A program made the position numbers and the translations under genes. 44,779 bases of DNA from Candidatus Hydrogenedentota bacterium (GTDB taxonomy: Bacteria > Hydrogenedentota > Hydrogenedentia > Hydrogenedentales > SLHB01): assembly GCA_019695095.1 (NCBI GenBank), contig JAIBAQ010000028.1:1-44779 (forward strand), read 5' to 3'. Below, piece after piece: positions 16,369-25,614 of this stretch. How positions within the stretch are numbered: position 1 is the first letter of the stretch; each line of letters begins with the position of its first letter. A model generated the notes under the pieces. The model searched no databases. It had not been told where the DNA came from and saw only the letters and a list, made by a program, of their open reading frames with translations.

Positions 16369-18090
16369 ATGCGAACGCACGCATTGTTGGTAGGCGTCAT
16401 CCTTGGTTTGATCCCATTCGCTTCACGCGCACAGGAGCCGGTTCCCGACAAGACGGTCGTGCTGACATTTGACGACGCCGTGAAGTCGCATCTCTCGTAT
16501 GTCGCGCCCATGCTAAAAGAATACGGATTCGGCGCGACGTTCTTTGTGTGCCATCTCTGGATGAATGACACCGAGAACTTCATGTCATGGGAGGACATCG
16601 CGACTCTTCACAAGATGGGGTTCGAGATCGGCAATCACTCGTGGACACATCCCAATTTCGCAGAACCCGAGGCGGCAGCGCGCATCGCAGGCGAAATGGC
16701 CCTGGTAGAGAATGAGTTGGGCAAAGTCGGCGTGCCAAAGCCCGTCAGTTTTGCGTGGACAGGAAACGGTTTTGGACCCGAAGCGCTGCAACGGCTTCGC
16801 AAATTGGGCTACAAGTTCGCTCGTCGAGGCATGCAGCCCGAAGTGCCATATGGCAAACTCGAACCGGGTCCACTGTACGAGCCGCGTCAAAACGATCCAT
16901 TGCTAATCCCCACGTCGCGCGATGGATACCCCGACTGCACGCTGGAGGATATAAAGCGCGTCGTCGAGCAAGCACGTGACGGGCGAATCGCTGTCCTGCA
17001 GTTTCATGGTGTGCCTGATGTAGCGCATCCCTGGGTTCACACGCCTCCAGAGAAGTTCCGTGAATACATGCAGTATCTGCACGATGGCGGCTATCACGTC
17101 ATAGCCATGCGCGACGTCGAGAAGTACATCCCCGCGGCTTTGCCAAAAGACCCGATGATAGAAGTTCGGTATCCGGCAATTGAACCGAGCAAGATGAAGT
17201 TGCCGCAGGAAGTAACCGCAACGCGCGCGGACCTGCCCTTCTGGCTGGACAACATGCTTGTGCAGCATGCGTACTCAGTTGATGAAGCGGCCGAAGTGTG
17301 TTGGATGTCGCCGCAAGAAATTGGCGAGCAAGCGGGCAAACTTGGCATCGTCCCTGGAACAACCAAGCCCTCTTCAAGACACAATCGAGTCCGCGTGTTG
17401 CCGTATCCCGGTGGCCGTCATCCGCGAATTGGTTTCCTCGAGGGTGCCATCGACCCATTGCGCGGAACAAAGGCAAGTGCCTTTCTCCCATGGAAAGGCG
17501 GCGGTTACGTTGTGGTCGACTTGCCGGAGGCAATCTTCAGCAATCTGGGATTGACGTATCTGGCTCACACGCACGTGCCCACCATTTGGAACGAGCAGAA
17601 TGTGGTGATTGAGAATGTGGATTGGACTCGTGACCCCAAGGGCGGGCTTCGTCTAGACCAAACGTTGCCCAACGGAGTCCGCTTTGGATCGTCTATCACT
17701 CCTGACAAAGCCGGTGCCGACATGGAGCTATGGTTGGAAAACGGCACGAAGGAGCCGTTGACCGGCATGCGTACACAGATCTGCGTGATGCTGAAAGGCG
17801 CGCCGGGGTTCAATGCACTGACTCAGGAGCGAAAGACGTATGATTCGACCGCTGCCGCGGTCGGGTCTGAGGATGGCAAGCGCTTCATCTGCGTGGCGTT
17901 CGACCGTTGCGGACGGAGCTGGGGCAATGAGGATGTCCCATGCATTCACGCTGACCCGATCTTGCCAGACGCCGCGCCCGGAGAACGGGTTTCGCTCAAA
18001 GGCCGCCTCTGGTTCTATCAAGGATCGAATATCGAGCGCGAATTGCGGCGCGTTACGTCGAAGCTCAAGATGAAACCGGTCAAACCCTAA
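16369..18090 (+). CDS. Secreted polysaccharide deacetylase with long C-terminal extension
   Basis: A 573-residue protein with signal peptide (1-21, 'IPFASRAQ'). Residues about 28-260 are a NodB-type deacetylase: TFDD at 33-36 gives the catalytic base and metal Asp, and 'HSWTHPNF' with His90 and His94 gives the two metal His. 'FAWTGNGFGPEALQRLRKLG' and 'AVLQFHGVPD' fit motifs 3-5. It should remove N- or O-acetyl groups from a glycan outside the cell. The last 300 residues are not part of NodB; they are beta-rich ('MELWLENGTKEPLTGMRTQI') and unidentified, perhaps a binding domain. ATG 16369 has GGAG at eight bases and a clean signal peptide; the frame is open upstream but that part overlaps the amidohydrolase gene. 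Confidence 0.9.
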   Translation: MRTHALLVGVILGLIPFASRAQEPVPDKTVVLTFDDAVKSHLSYVAPMLKEYGFGATFFVCHLWMNDTENFMSWEDIATLHKMGFEIGNHSWTHPNFAEPEAAARIAGEMALVENELGKVGVPKPVSFAWTGNGFGPEALQRLRKLGYKFARRGMQPEVPYGKLEPGPLYEPRQNDPLLIPTSRDGYPDCTLEDIKRVVEQARDGRIAVLQFHGVPDVAHPWVHTPPEKFREYMQYLHDGGYHVIAMRDVEKYIPAALPKDPMIEVRYPAIEPSKMKLPQEVTATRADLPFWLDNMLVQHAYSVDEAAEVCWMSPQEIGEQAGKLGIVPGTTKPSSRHNRVRVLPYPGGRHPRIGFLEGAIDPLRGTKASAFLPWKGGGYVVVDLPEAIFSNLGLTYLAHTHVPTIWNEQNVVIENVDWTRDPKGGLRLDQTLPNGVRFGSSITPDKAGADMELWLENGTKEPLTGMRTQICVMLKGAPGFNALTQERKTYDSTAAAVGSEDGKRFICVAFDRCGRSWGNEDVPCIHADPILPDAAPGERVSLKGRLWFYQGSNIERELRRVTSKLKMKPVKP

Positions 18091-18121
18091 GCGCGCCTAT
18101 CAACACGCATGCTCCACAGCG

Positions 18122-19519
18122 CTACTTAGCGGGAATCTCCAAACCACCGACAGCAATCTGCAAGGCCTGGGTGATTAACGGCTCAGATCCGGGCTCCACC
18201 CAGCACCAGGATTCTTCGTTATATCCTTCCGCAGACGCAACCGCCGACGGGATATAGCCCGGCGCGCATTCGCCAAACCCGGCGGCAAGTAGCGGCGCAT
18301 CAGGACTAAGCCCCTGCGCGGTAATTTGGTACTGCACAAACGACTCGCCTGGCAGAACAACGAACTTGGCCTTTCCGAAGTCTGCGACAGGCAGATCAAT
18401 AGGTTCACCGGCCGCGACGCGCTTGCGCCAACTTAGATTCATGGCCGCAAGATTCCGTTGAAAGGTCTTCTGATTCGCATCCGCGACCGTTTTCTTCGAA
18501 TCCTCTTCCGAATACCCGCCGAAGTTCTTGGGAACGAGGTTCAATGCAGCCACACGGAACGCGACCTGCTCCAGCGGATAGCGCTGCGTGTTCTCCCACG
18601 CCTTCACCATGCCCTGATGCATCTTCTCCGCCAATACGGGCCGGTTCGCGGGATTGCCATCGTTGAATTTTCCGGCGGTGGTGTCGCCGCTGCACCCCGT
18701 GAAGTACATCTGAAATACGCCGGGCATATCGGCTTGGCGCATGGCACGGGCCATGCCGACGAAGTCGGCGGATACACCGCCCTTGCCGTAGTAACTCATC
18801 GGGTGCGTCGAGTAGGCGCTCAGGGCGGCGAGTGGCGTGTCTCCGTTCCAGAAGCTCAGCGTTTTCACATAGGGGTCGATGATGCCTTCGGGCAATGCAC
18901 GTACCGCGGGATCTGCCGTGGCGCTGCTTCTTCCATAGGTTACCTTGCCATCCGGGAAGACGACGCGGCGATTGGAACCTACGCCTTCGACTTTGGCCAA
19001 GCCAATACCGTAGTACGTGACCGGTTTAGGATTCTGTAGGGCCTTCTTCATGGCGTCCACGACCCGCGCGACGCAGTCCTTGGCGAATGCCACATCGCAC
19101 AAGGACTTTTCGAGACCGACTTCGTCGAGTATCCGTTGAGCTTCGTAATCGACCACGGGCGCATCGTGCTGGTGAACACTCGTCATCAAGACGCGCTCCC
19201 GGGTTGTACCGGCGGCCTCGGCCAACGCGGACCGCCAATGGTCGTAGGCGTCGTTGCGGACCTCGCACCAATCCAATGCCAGGAAGACAAGCGGCTTCTC
19301 CGCGCCCAGAAGGACCACACCCTTGGCGTATAACGGGTCCACAATCTCCACGGCGGGTGAGATTCCTCCGCCCATGCACGCGTGGCCAATGGGGATGGTG
19401 ATATCCGCCTCGAACGTGGCTAGTTGAAACTTAGGGGCATCGGCGGATTGTGCCGATACAGACGCGAACGCAAGCGCGAGTACCATCAAGCACTGGACGA
19501 ATCGGGATTCACTCGTCAT
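18122..19519 (-). CDS. Secreted neutral/alkaline ceramidase-like hydrolase, copy 2
   Basis: A 465-residue paralogue of the protein at 12772-14139. Signal peptide about 1-24 ('ALAFASVSAQ'). Shared landmarks are 'ACMGGGISPAVEIVDPLYAKG', 'SVHQHDAP' with HQHDAP at 116-121, 'STHPMSYYGKGGVSADFVG' and 'FTGCSGDTTAGKFNDG'. All putative metal and catalytic residues are kept in both copies, so neither looks decayed, but identity is moderate, which points to an old duplication or separate acquisition. ATG 19519 has AGGGGGAC upstream; the frame is open nine codons further. It faces the deacetylase gene, 31 bases between stops, so the two copies bracket the esterase-amidohydrolase-deacetylase set. Confidence 0.82.
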   Translation of the reverse strand: MTSESRFVQCLMVLALAFASVSAQSADAPKFQLATFEADITIPIGHACMGGGISPAVEIVDPLYAKGVVLLGAEKPLVFLALDWCEVRNDAYDHWRSALAEAAGTTRERVLMTSVHQHDAPVVDYEAQRILDEVGLEKSLCDVAFAKDCVARVVDAMKKALQNPKPVTYYGIGLAKVEGVGSNRRVVFPDGKVTYGRSSATADPAVRALPEGIIDPYVKTLSFWNGDTPLAALSAYSTHPMSYYGKGGVSADFVGMARAMRQADMPGVFQMYFTGCSGDTTAGKFNDGNPANRPVLAEKMHQGMVKAWENTQRYPLEQVAFRVAALNLVPKNFGGYSEEDSKKTVADANQKTFQRNLAAMNLSWRKRVAAGEPIDLPVADFGKAKFVVLPGESFVQYQITAQGLSPDAPLLAAGFGECAPGYIPSAVASAEGYNEESWCWVEPGSEPLITQALQIAVGGLEIPAK

Positions 19520-19622
19520 GAGACTGTCCCCCTGCGTGTTGAACATAGTGCAACGAATAGAGCTTTGATTATAGGTGACCGTTGCCCCTGTTTCCTATGA
19601 AGCGCGAGTCAATTCTCGCGAA

Positions 19623-22586
19623 TCATTTGCGGACTATGGCAGCCGACCATCCTTCACCGATGCGCACTTCGGTATAGCGAGCGTCGTCTTTGACGACCTC
19701 CTTCGTCTGGAAGCCGGGGGCTTCGCGGCCCGTGTCGTCGAAGACGTGAACTTCGTGCGCACTCATGTCCCCCCAGCCAAACAAACCGCTTCGATTCGTT
19801 ATGATGCGCTCCTTACCGATGATGTACCCTTCGTGAAGTTCCATGGGTGTGATGGGATACATGAAACTCGTGATATGCGGATGCGTCGGAACTACGTCAA
19901 GGTCGTTGTACCAGTGGTAAACGCACCCAAAGTCAAGCGCGGCCAGTATAATGCCGTAGGCGTCTTGTTCGCTTCGTTCGGTCAAGTGATCGCCGAGGGC
20001 GATTGGAGAATACAGGTGAGCTTGCGTACAGTTGGTGATACTGCCCGTCTCGACAAAACACGGGAACTGCAAAGCGGCCATTGCGCGCGTGAAGGGCGGA
20101 CCGTTGCCGATCAGCGGGCCCTTCGCCAGGATTCGCTTTGCGAGCGCCAGTCTCCACGGTTCGGTCAACAGGGTAACTGAGGACTTAAGGCGGGTCACCG
20201 TCATGCTCGTAGGATCGATATCGCCGGAGAATCCGTCCCACGGCTCTCCATAGTGGTATTGCCAACGGCTGTATTCATGTTCGTCCCAGTAGACACCGTC
20301 TGCTCCAATAGGCCCGAGTATGTCGTCCACATTCTTGGCAATCTCCGGGCCAAACGAGTTGTTCTCCGTGGGGAAATACAGCCGCTGCGATTCTTCGCCG
20401 TAGTCTGTCTGCTTCCCGTCAGGACTCAGCAGACGTGCATCCGCAAATAAGGTTGGTCCGTCTTCACGTACGTCCAGAAAGCAATGGAAATAGACGAGAT
20501 ACTCCCGGTTTGGCTCCAAGCGGCGCCACCGCGCAAACGATTCGCGAAAGCTCGTGAAATCCAACTGGTGAAAGATCGTTCCATGCGGAAACTGGCCGTT
20601 GTACGTTGGGTGGCCGCACGCACAGATGTACTTTGGATCCTTGAAACGAATGAAGTCGGCCACTTGCTGATCAGTCCAGACATCGGTAAGCGGGCCGTTG
20701 CGTAAGAAGGCAAAGCCCCCGTCAACGGTGAAGTTTGCATTCACAAGCCGCCGCGCAACGTTAAGGAAATCGAAGTAGTCTGCGGCAGGAAGGGGCACGA
20801 CTGCCCATTCGGTGGTATACGTAGCGCCTGGAGCGAGCACCAAATTGTTGTCCGCAAGACCGACAGTCCCGTCGAGCGCAAATACACTGGCATGCAGCCG
20901 AAAGACGTCGTCGAGCGGCAACATGCCCAATGCAGCGCGCGATGAGCCGGCGCACACCGTTGGATTTGCCGGTTGCGAAATGCTTCCCGCTTTGTCCAGT
21001 TGCTCAAGTCCACCCAACCATACTCGTTCAACGGCATCTCCCAAGTTGCATTCGTGGCGATGCATGATGGCGAGGGGCTGATCGGTTCGATTCGTAAGCG
21101 TGTCGCGCACGACGATGGTTTCGGACTCTTTCCGCAGTTCGCGCTTGTGGTCGAAGGATTCGTTGCTACCCGTCACCCAACCTGGACGAGGTGTGGAGAA
21201 CCGGGTTGTGACATGAAACGTCTTCTCTCCGATCGTGACATCGATGGCGCAATCGGGCTGCTCCGCCATAGTGAACGCCGTTTCAAGAGTCTGTTTGGGG
21301 CGAATGAAGGGCAGCGCACCTGTGGGCCGCCCGGCCTTGGCCTGAACGTTCTCCGCATGTGCCCGATCTACGAGCTGGGCATCGGCCGCCACCAACAGCA
21401 AGTCCGGAGTCCCCGTATTAGCAACAGTCAATTGATTGGTTCCGGTTTGCAGGAGGTCCGATACGCGTAGTTCGAAGTAGCAGGCCGGATACTTATCCAC
21501 CAGTCCGTAATGCGGGTCTTTCTCGGTGGACTCAAAATCGGGACTGTAGAACATGACAATTCGTTCGCCTGCACCCAGACTGTAGATGTCCCCGCCGCGC
21601 GCCTTCGCTCGCTGCGGCTTATTGATCATGCGCGTCGCTTCGACGGGCTTGCCATTCAATCGCAATGCCAGTGCCGGATTGCACCCCGCAACCTTTTCGA
21701 ATTGCATTCGCGCCTTAAACGTGAGGATGGCTTCAAGGCCTGCGGGTGTCTGCGGCACGTCAAACGTCACGCTCTTCTCGGCACCGCCGGCGACTTCAAG
21801 TGAAGCGAATACAGGTACCCCCTTTGATGCCTCACGCGGCTTCCCGTCGGTACCGGCAAGCATCGCAGGGTTTAAGCGGGTCCGAGTGATCTCCCACGGG
21901 CGCGCGTCGGATGTCATCATCGAATCTTGATGAGGGTCTGGAGAATCGCAGTCGGAGACTCCAATTTCAAAAGACAGAGACGCGCCCTCAGACGGCGCGA
22001 AGTTGTTGAATGCTGACCAAGGCAGCGCAGCTTCAATCGTGTATCCCGACGTGGTTCGCACAGCGGCGACCTCAGCGCCGCTCAGTTGCATGCCGTCGGG
22101 CTTGTATGCAAAGGCTTCGGGTTTGGTGTCAAGCAGCGGACCGCCCGAGGTGCTCAGGCTGCCCGGACTAAGCGCAATCTGATATTGGCCGTCTCCGAAT
22201 GAGGATCTTCCGGCATCCTGCTGCGGGGAGACATCAAGAAAGAGCATGAGGTGATCGCCCTTCCACACGTCTTGTCCCCGCCCTCGCTGGGATATGGTGT
22301 CGTCCACCACCTCCGCAGCGACAAAGAGGTATTCGGTCCGCCACGCGAACCGTACTTTTCCGCTCAAATCCGAAGCGCCTGTCCACGCGCCCGCCCCATA
22401 AGTCACTTGTGTTGCGTTCGTGATGCCAAGCGCATTTGGAACGGTTCGCCAATCGCCGAGGTCTCCGTCAATCGCGATGGGCGGATCTGGCTTGAGCGGG
22501 ATGCCGATTACTTCACCCAGACTGACCCCAGGCAGCAAAGACATCTGCGCAATAACGCAAACGGTTAGACGAGAAAGAATCCGCAT
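19623..22586 (-). CDS. Large secreted protein with CBM9-like N-terminal domain and glycosidase-like C-terminus
   Basis: A 987-residue protein with signal peptide (1-24). Residues about 33-215 are a carbohydrate-binding family 9-like domain: 'IAIDGDLGDWRTVPNA', 'FVAAEVVDDT', 'DHLMLFLDVSP' and 'YTIEAALPWSAFN' are its usual landmarks. Residues about 250-600 are beta-rich and unassigned. From about 620 the text looks like a TIM-barrel glycosidase: 'REYLVYFHCFLDVREDGPTL', then 'GADGVYWDEHEYSRW' with Asp768 and Glu769 at a strand end, as in catalytic acid/nucleophile positions. I infer a glycan hydrolase but cannot name the family. ATG 22586 has GGAGG at eight bases. It is 103 bases upstream of ceramidase-like copy 2 on the same strand, possibly one operon. 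Confidence 0.78.
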   Translation of the reverse strand: MRILSRLTVCVIAQMSLLPGVSLGEVIGIPLKPDPPIAIDGDLGDWRTVPNALGITNATQVTYGAGAWTGASDLSGKVRFAWRTEYLFVAAEVVDDTISQRGRGQDVWKGDHLMLFLDVSPQQDAGRSSFGDGQYQIALSPGSLSTSGGPLLDTKPEAFAYKPDGMQLSGAEVAAVRTTSGYTIEAALPWSAFNNFAPSEGASLSFEIGVSDCDSPDPHQDSMMTSDARPWEITRTRLNPAMLAGTDGKPREASKGVPVFASLEVAGGAEKSVTFDVPQTPAGLEAILTFKARMQFEKVAGCNPALALRLNGKPVEATRMINKPQRAKARGGDIYSLGAGERIVMFYSPDFESTEKDPHYGLVDKYPACYFELRVSDLLQTGTNQLTVANTGTPDLLLVAADAQLVDRAHAENVQAKAGRPTGALPFIRPKQTLETAFTMAEQPDCAIDVTIGEKTFHVTTRFSTPRPGWVTGSNESFDHKRELRKESETIVVRDTLTNRTDQPLAIMHRHECNLGDAVERVWLGGLEQLDKAGSISQPANPTVCAGSSRAALGMLPLDDVFRLHASVFALDGTVGLADNNLVLAPGATYTTEWAVVPLPAADYFDFLNVARRLVNANFTVDGGFAFLRNGPLTDVWTDQQVADFIRFKDPKYICACGHPTYNGQFPHGTIFHQLDFTSFRESFARWRRLEPNREYLVYFHCFLDVREDGPTLFADARLLSPDGKQTDYGEESQRLYFPTENNSFGPEIAKNVDDILGPIGADGVYWDEHEYSRWQYHYGEPWDGFSGDIDPTSMTVTRLKSSVTLLTEPWRLALAKRILAKGPLIGNGPPFTRAMAALQFPCFVETGSITNCTQAHLYSPIALGDHLTERSEQDAYGIILAALDFGCVYHWYNDLDVVPTHPHITSFMYPITPMELHEGYIIGKERIITNRSGLFGWGDMSAHEVHVFDDTGREAPGFQTKEVVKDDARYTEVRIGEGWSAAIVRK

Positions 22587-22808
22587 GGCTCAGGCCTCCA
22601 TACTCTTAGCCAGCGATTGTTGCATACGAAGGGAAGCAGAATCGAAAACAAGAGCCTGACGACTACGCCGCATGAGTACCGAAAAGTACCGGACATTGGC
22701 ACTTGAAGATTCCTGACCGGGCTAAGTAGGCTGCCTCCACTGGGCGAGAAGTCTGTCAGCGAACACCGATACTACGATGACACCACCAAGAGGCTAGGGG
22801 GCAGAATC

Positions 22809-24284
22809 ATGATGGGGCAGTTCAAATTTCACGCGATGGTACGTTTGATTCCCACGGTTTGTCTTGGATTGATGCTCTCGACAATAGCCCTTGCCGATGT
22901 GGCGTTTACGCCGGACGGGTTTGTGATTCGTGACGGCAGGCCGCACTTGATTCTTGGCGTCTACGAACTCCCGGCCGACGACGCGCTGCTCAAACAAATG
23001 GCCGACAGCGGCATCAATCTCGTAAGTGTGGGCGGTGATGCGACGTCTCTCGATCGCTTACAGAAATTGGGCATGTGGGGATGGGTTCCGCTGGGTCCCC
23101 AGGTGGCGTTGCCCGAAGGGAACCAAGAAGCGAAGGCTGCCCTGGAAGCGACAGTCAAGAGGTTCAAGGATCATCCGGCCCTTCTGTGTTGGGAAGGCCC
23201 CGACGAAGCGCTCTGGCTGGAATGGTTCAAGAGTTACGATTGGCAGTTGGGAGAGCAACCCAAGCGACTCATGGAACTCATTCAGAAAGCGGCCCCGACC
23301 CATTCCCAAGAAGATGTGGCGCGGTGGAATGGACTACTCCTGAAGGGTGCGGATTATGCCCAGCGAAGTATGTGGAAAGAGAGCGAAGAAGCGATAAACG
23401 CCTTGTGGAAGGAACTTGGTTCGGAGAATCCGAATCCAGACCTCCAAGTGACCAACCGAATTCAAGCGGCCAATCGATTGGGCGACGAGCTAACGCGGGG
23501 TTGGGAGTGTGTCTGGTCGCTGGACAAGAACCACGTTTTTTGGCAGAACCATGCCCCCGGCAACTCCATTGCGGACCTGCGCCACTTCAATCGCGGTGTC
23601 CACGCGGCGGGTTGCGATATCTACCCAGCGCCCTTTAACAAAGGTGTGTTGCACGGGTCGACTCTCCCGAACATCGATCTTACCGTTGTTGGAGATTTTA
23701 CTGAGCACATGCGCGCCGGAGCGCCGGGCAAAGCCTGCTGGATGGTGCTACAGGGATTTGGTTGGGTGGACCTGCAGGACCGGTTCAATCCCACCGACCC
23801 CGTCAATGGCCGCCAGCCCACGTATGCGGAAACGCGGTTTATGGCATACAACTCCTTGTTGCACGGAGCAAATGCGCTCATCTATTGGGGAACATCCTAC
23901 ATCAAGAAAGATGGCGCGCTTTGGGGTGACATCATGAAAGTCTGCAAAGAACTGCGCGCCCTGGAGCCTGCCATTGTGGGCACCGTGCCGCCGATGTCGC
24001 CCGTGGTACTTGCCGAGACGAACTATACTGCGTTCAACGGCGGCGACCCGAAATTGCTCTTCCGGCAAGTCGACAATGATTGGGTGCTGATCGCCATGAA
24101 CGAACAGCGCGTGGGCGTGGCCTTCCAGATAGAGGGACTGCCCGAAGAACTGGAGGGCAAAACGCTCTTTCGTCTGTATTCGAACGAAGAACATACCGTC
24201 AACGATGGCGGATTCCGCGATGGCGTAGCGGCGCAAGGCGTGCACGTATACGCGACCTCACGCAAGTTTGAGGCAAAGTTGTAG
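22809..24284 (+). CDS. Secreted TIM-barrel glycoside-hydrolase-like protein
   Basis: A 491-residue protein. Signal peptide within 1-29 ('IPTVCLGLMLSTIALADV'). 'GFVIRDGRPHLILGVYELPA' is the typical opening of GH2/GH5/GH42-like barrels, followed by 'LLKQMADSGINLVSVGG'. 'HPALLCWEGPDEALW' (around 120-134) sits where such families have the acid/base in 'NEP', and 'LLHGANALIYWGTSYIKKDG' is a late strand with aromatic platform. A small beta-domain ends the protein. Family not identified; substrate unknown. ATG 22809 or the next codon both fit; a G-rich stretch precedes them. It is divergent from the CBM9-like gene with 222 bases between, and converges on the UroD gene with 20 bases between stops. 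Confidence 0.78.
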   Translation: MMGQFKFHAMVRLIPTVCLGLMLSTIALADVAFTPDGFVIRDGRPHLILGVYELPADDALLKQMADSGINLVSVGGDATSLDRLQKLGMWGWVPLGPQVALPEGNQEAKAALEATVKRFKDHPALLCWEGPDEALWLEWFKSYDWQLGEQPKRLMELIQKAAPTHSQEDVARWNGLLLKGADYAQRSMWKESEEAINALWKELGSENPNPDLQVTNRIQAANRLGDELTRGWECVWSLDKNHVFWQNHAPGNSIADLRHFNRGVHAAGCDIYPAPFNKGVLHGSTLPNIDLTVVGDFTEHMRAGAPGKACWMVLQGFGWVDLQDRFNPTDPVNGRQPTYAETRFMAYNSLLHGANALIYWGTSYIKKDGALWGDIMKVCKELRALEPAIVGTVPPMSPVVLAETNYTAFNGGDPKLLFRQVDNDWVLIAMNEQRVGVAFQIEGLPEELEGKTLFRLYSNEEHTVNDGGFRDGVAAQGVHVYATSRKFEAKL

Positions 24285-24304
24285 ATTGATATTGGTGCGC
24301 GGCG

Positions 24305-25423
24305 CTATCGCAACGCGCGCTCACTGCTGACTCGGCGGCAGACGTCAATGAGGCCCGTCACCTTGTCGTCAGGAGTGCCACTTTCGATGTCGGCGGCAAC
24401 GATATCGCAGGGACCCAGTTCGTGGCCAATTCGGCTCATTTCCTCGTAGAGTTCGTCATACGAGCGCACGGCAAGGTCGGTCGGGCGGTACATTACCGCG
24501 CGACGCGCGTGCGGAAATAGCGCGCGGACCTTGGGCAGATCCGAATCCACACCCATGTCCACATAGCCGACATTCGGCACTTCGGCATAGGCGTCTATGT
24601 ACGGATCGACACTCCACGCGCAGTTGTGAATACCTATACTGCCAAAGGCTTCCGCAATGCGAATATCGAATGGAAGCAGTAGCTCGCGATAGTGGTCCGA
24701 AGAGACCAGATTCACCAGACAGTTGCTTACGGTGAAGAATTCTACATTGAATCCGGTTGCACGCTGGCGAGCATGCAGGCGTTTGGCGGCGTCGATCATT
24801 GTTGCGCAGACGCATTCGAAGAGACGGCGGCATCGGGCCGGATCGATCAGTAGATCCAGAAACAGCGGTTCTCCGCGCAACCGGTGTGCGTTGTTGAGGA
24901 TGCCTTGCCAATTCATGAAGCCTGTGACGGTCCCCTCTTCCCTTGCGATCCAGTCGACTTGATCCATTAGCCCCTGAAAGACGGGACTCGAATCGAGATC
25001 CGGAGGTTCCAAGGTGTCTATTGCATCGTCATTCAACAGCAGGTGCTCTGCGACGGGCCATTGATCGTCCTCGTAACGGATCGACGCACCATAGATGGCC
25101 GCGACCGTACAAGCGCCATAGGTACCGGTCAACAGATCGAGAGGGCCATCCTCCTCGCATCCCCCGATGTTTGCTTCGGGGAACCGTTTCCGGAGTTCCG
25201 CCCTCATGGCGCGAACCGATTCGCGGCGGTATGCCGGGTCGGTGTGCCAACACTCGCCAAAGGAAATGCCAAGCGCATCGCGATACCACTTGGGCGTGAA
25301 GCCAATCTCGGGCCGCAGGAAGGACTCGTTACCCAGCGCTTTCCGGCGCGTCGCCGGGGCGCCGGGTGCAATGTAACTGCGTAATTGGGGCGCCCCAGTA
25401 GCCTTGGTCTTGTCTTGTGCCAT
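24305..25423 (-). CDS. Uroporphyrinogen decarboxylase (UroD/MtaA-like) family protein
   Basis: A 372-residue protein of the URO-D superfamily, which contains haem-pathway UroD and corrinoid methyltransferases (MtaA, MtbA, CmuA type). Visible elements are the barrel strands 'EFFTVSNCLVNLVSSDHYRE', 'LLPFDIRIAEAFGSIGIHNC' and 'VGYVDMGVDSDLPKVRALFP'. The N-terminal 'RPR' arginine motif of true UroD is not seen, and the neighbours are carbohydrate enzymes, so it is probably not a haem enzyme. PVC genomes carry many such UroD-like proteins of unknown function near glycan genes. No corrinoid-binding partner is adjacent. ATG 25423 has AAAGG at nine bases; an ATG three codons earlier abuts that site. 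Confidence 0.83.
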   Translation of the reverse strand: MAQDKTKATGAPQLRSYIAPGAPATRRKALGNESFLRPEIGFTPKWYRDALGISFGECWHTDPAYRRESVRAMRAELRKRFPEANIGGCEEDGPLDLLTGTYGACTVAAIYGASIRYEDDQWPVAEHLLLNDDAIDTLEPPDLDSSPVFQGLMDQVDWIAREEGTVTGFMNWQGILNNAHRLRGEPLFLDLLIDPARCRRLFECVCATMIDAAKRLHARQRATGFNVEFFTVSNCLVNLVSSDHYRELLLPFDIRIAEAFGSIGIHNCAWSVDPYIDAYAEVPNVGYVDMGVDSDLPKVRALFPHARRAVMYRPTDLAVRSYDELYEEMSRIGHELGPCDIVAADIESGTPDDKVTGLIDVCRRVSSERALR

Positions 25424-25614
25424 GCACGACATCCTTTGTTGTGAACGCTCCGCGTTCCCCTGCGCTTCATACCAAAGTTGCACGCCAGAGCGTAATCGTC
25501 AGGTATTAGGCTTTGCCGAAATATTAGGATCTTGACGAATTGTATCCCATCGACGATCATAGAGGTAGGGGAGTCTTGAATCGACCGCTCGCACCACAGT
25601 AGGGGGATACAGCC

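Noticed and set aside
22680-22720. A TGGCAC sequence upstream of the gene at 22809 as a sigma-54 promoter
   Set aside because: No GC-containing TTGC element occurs at the required distance.
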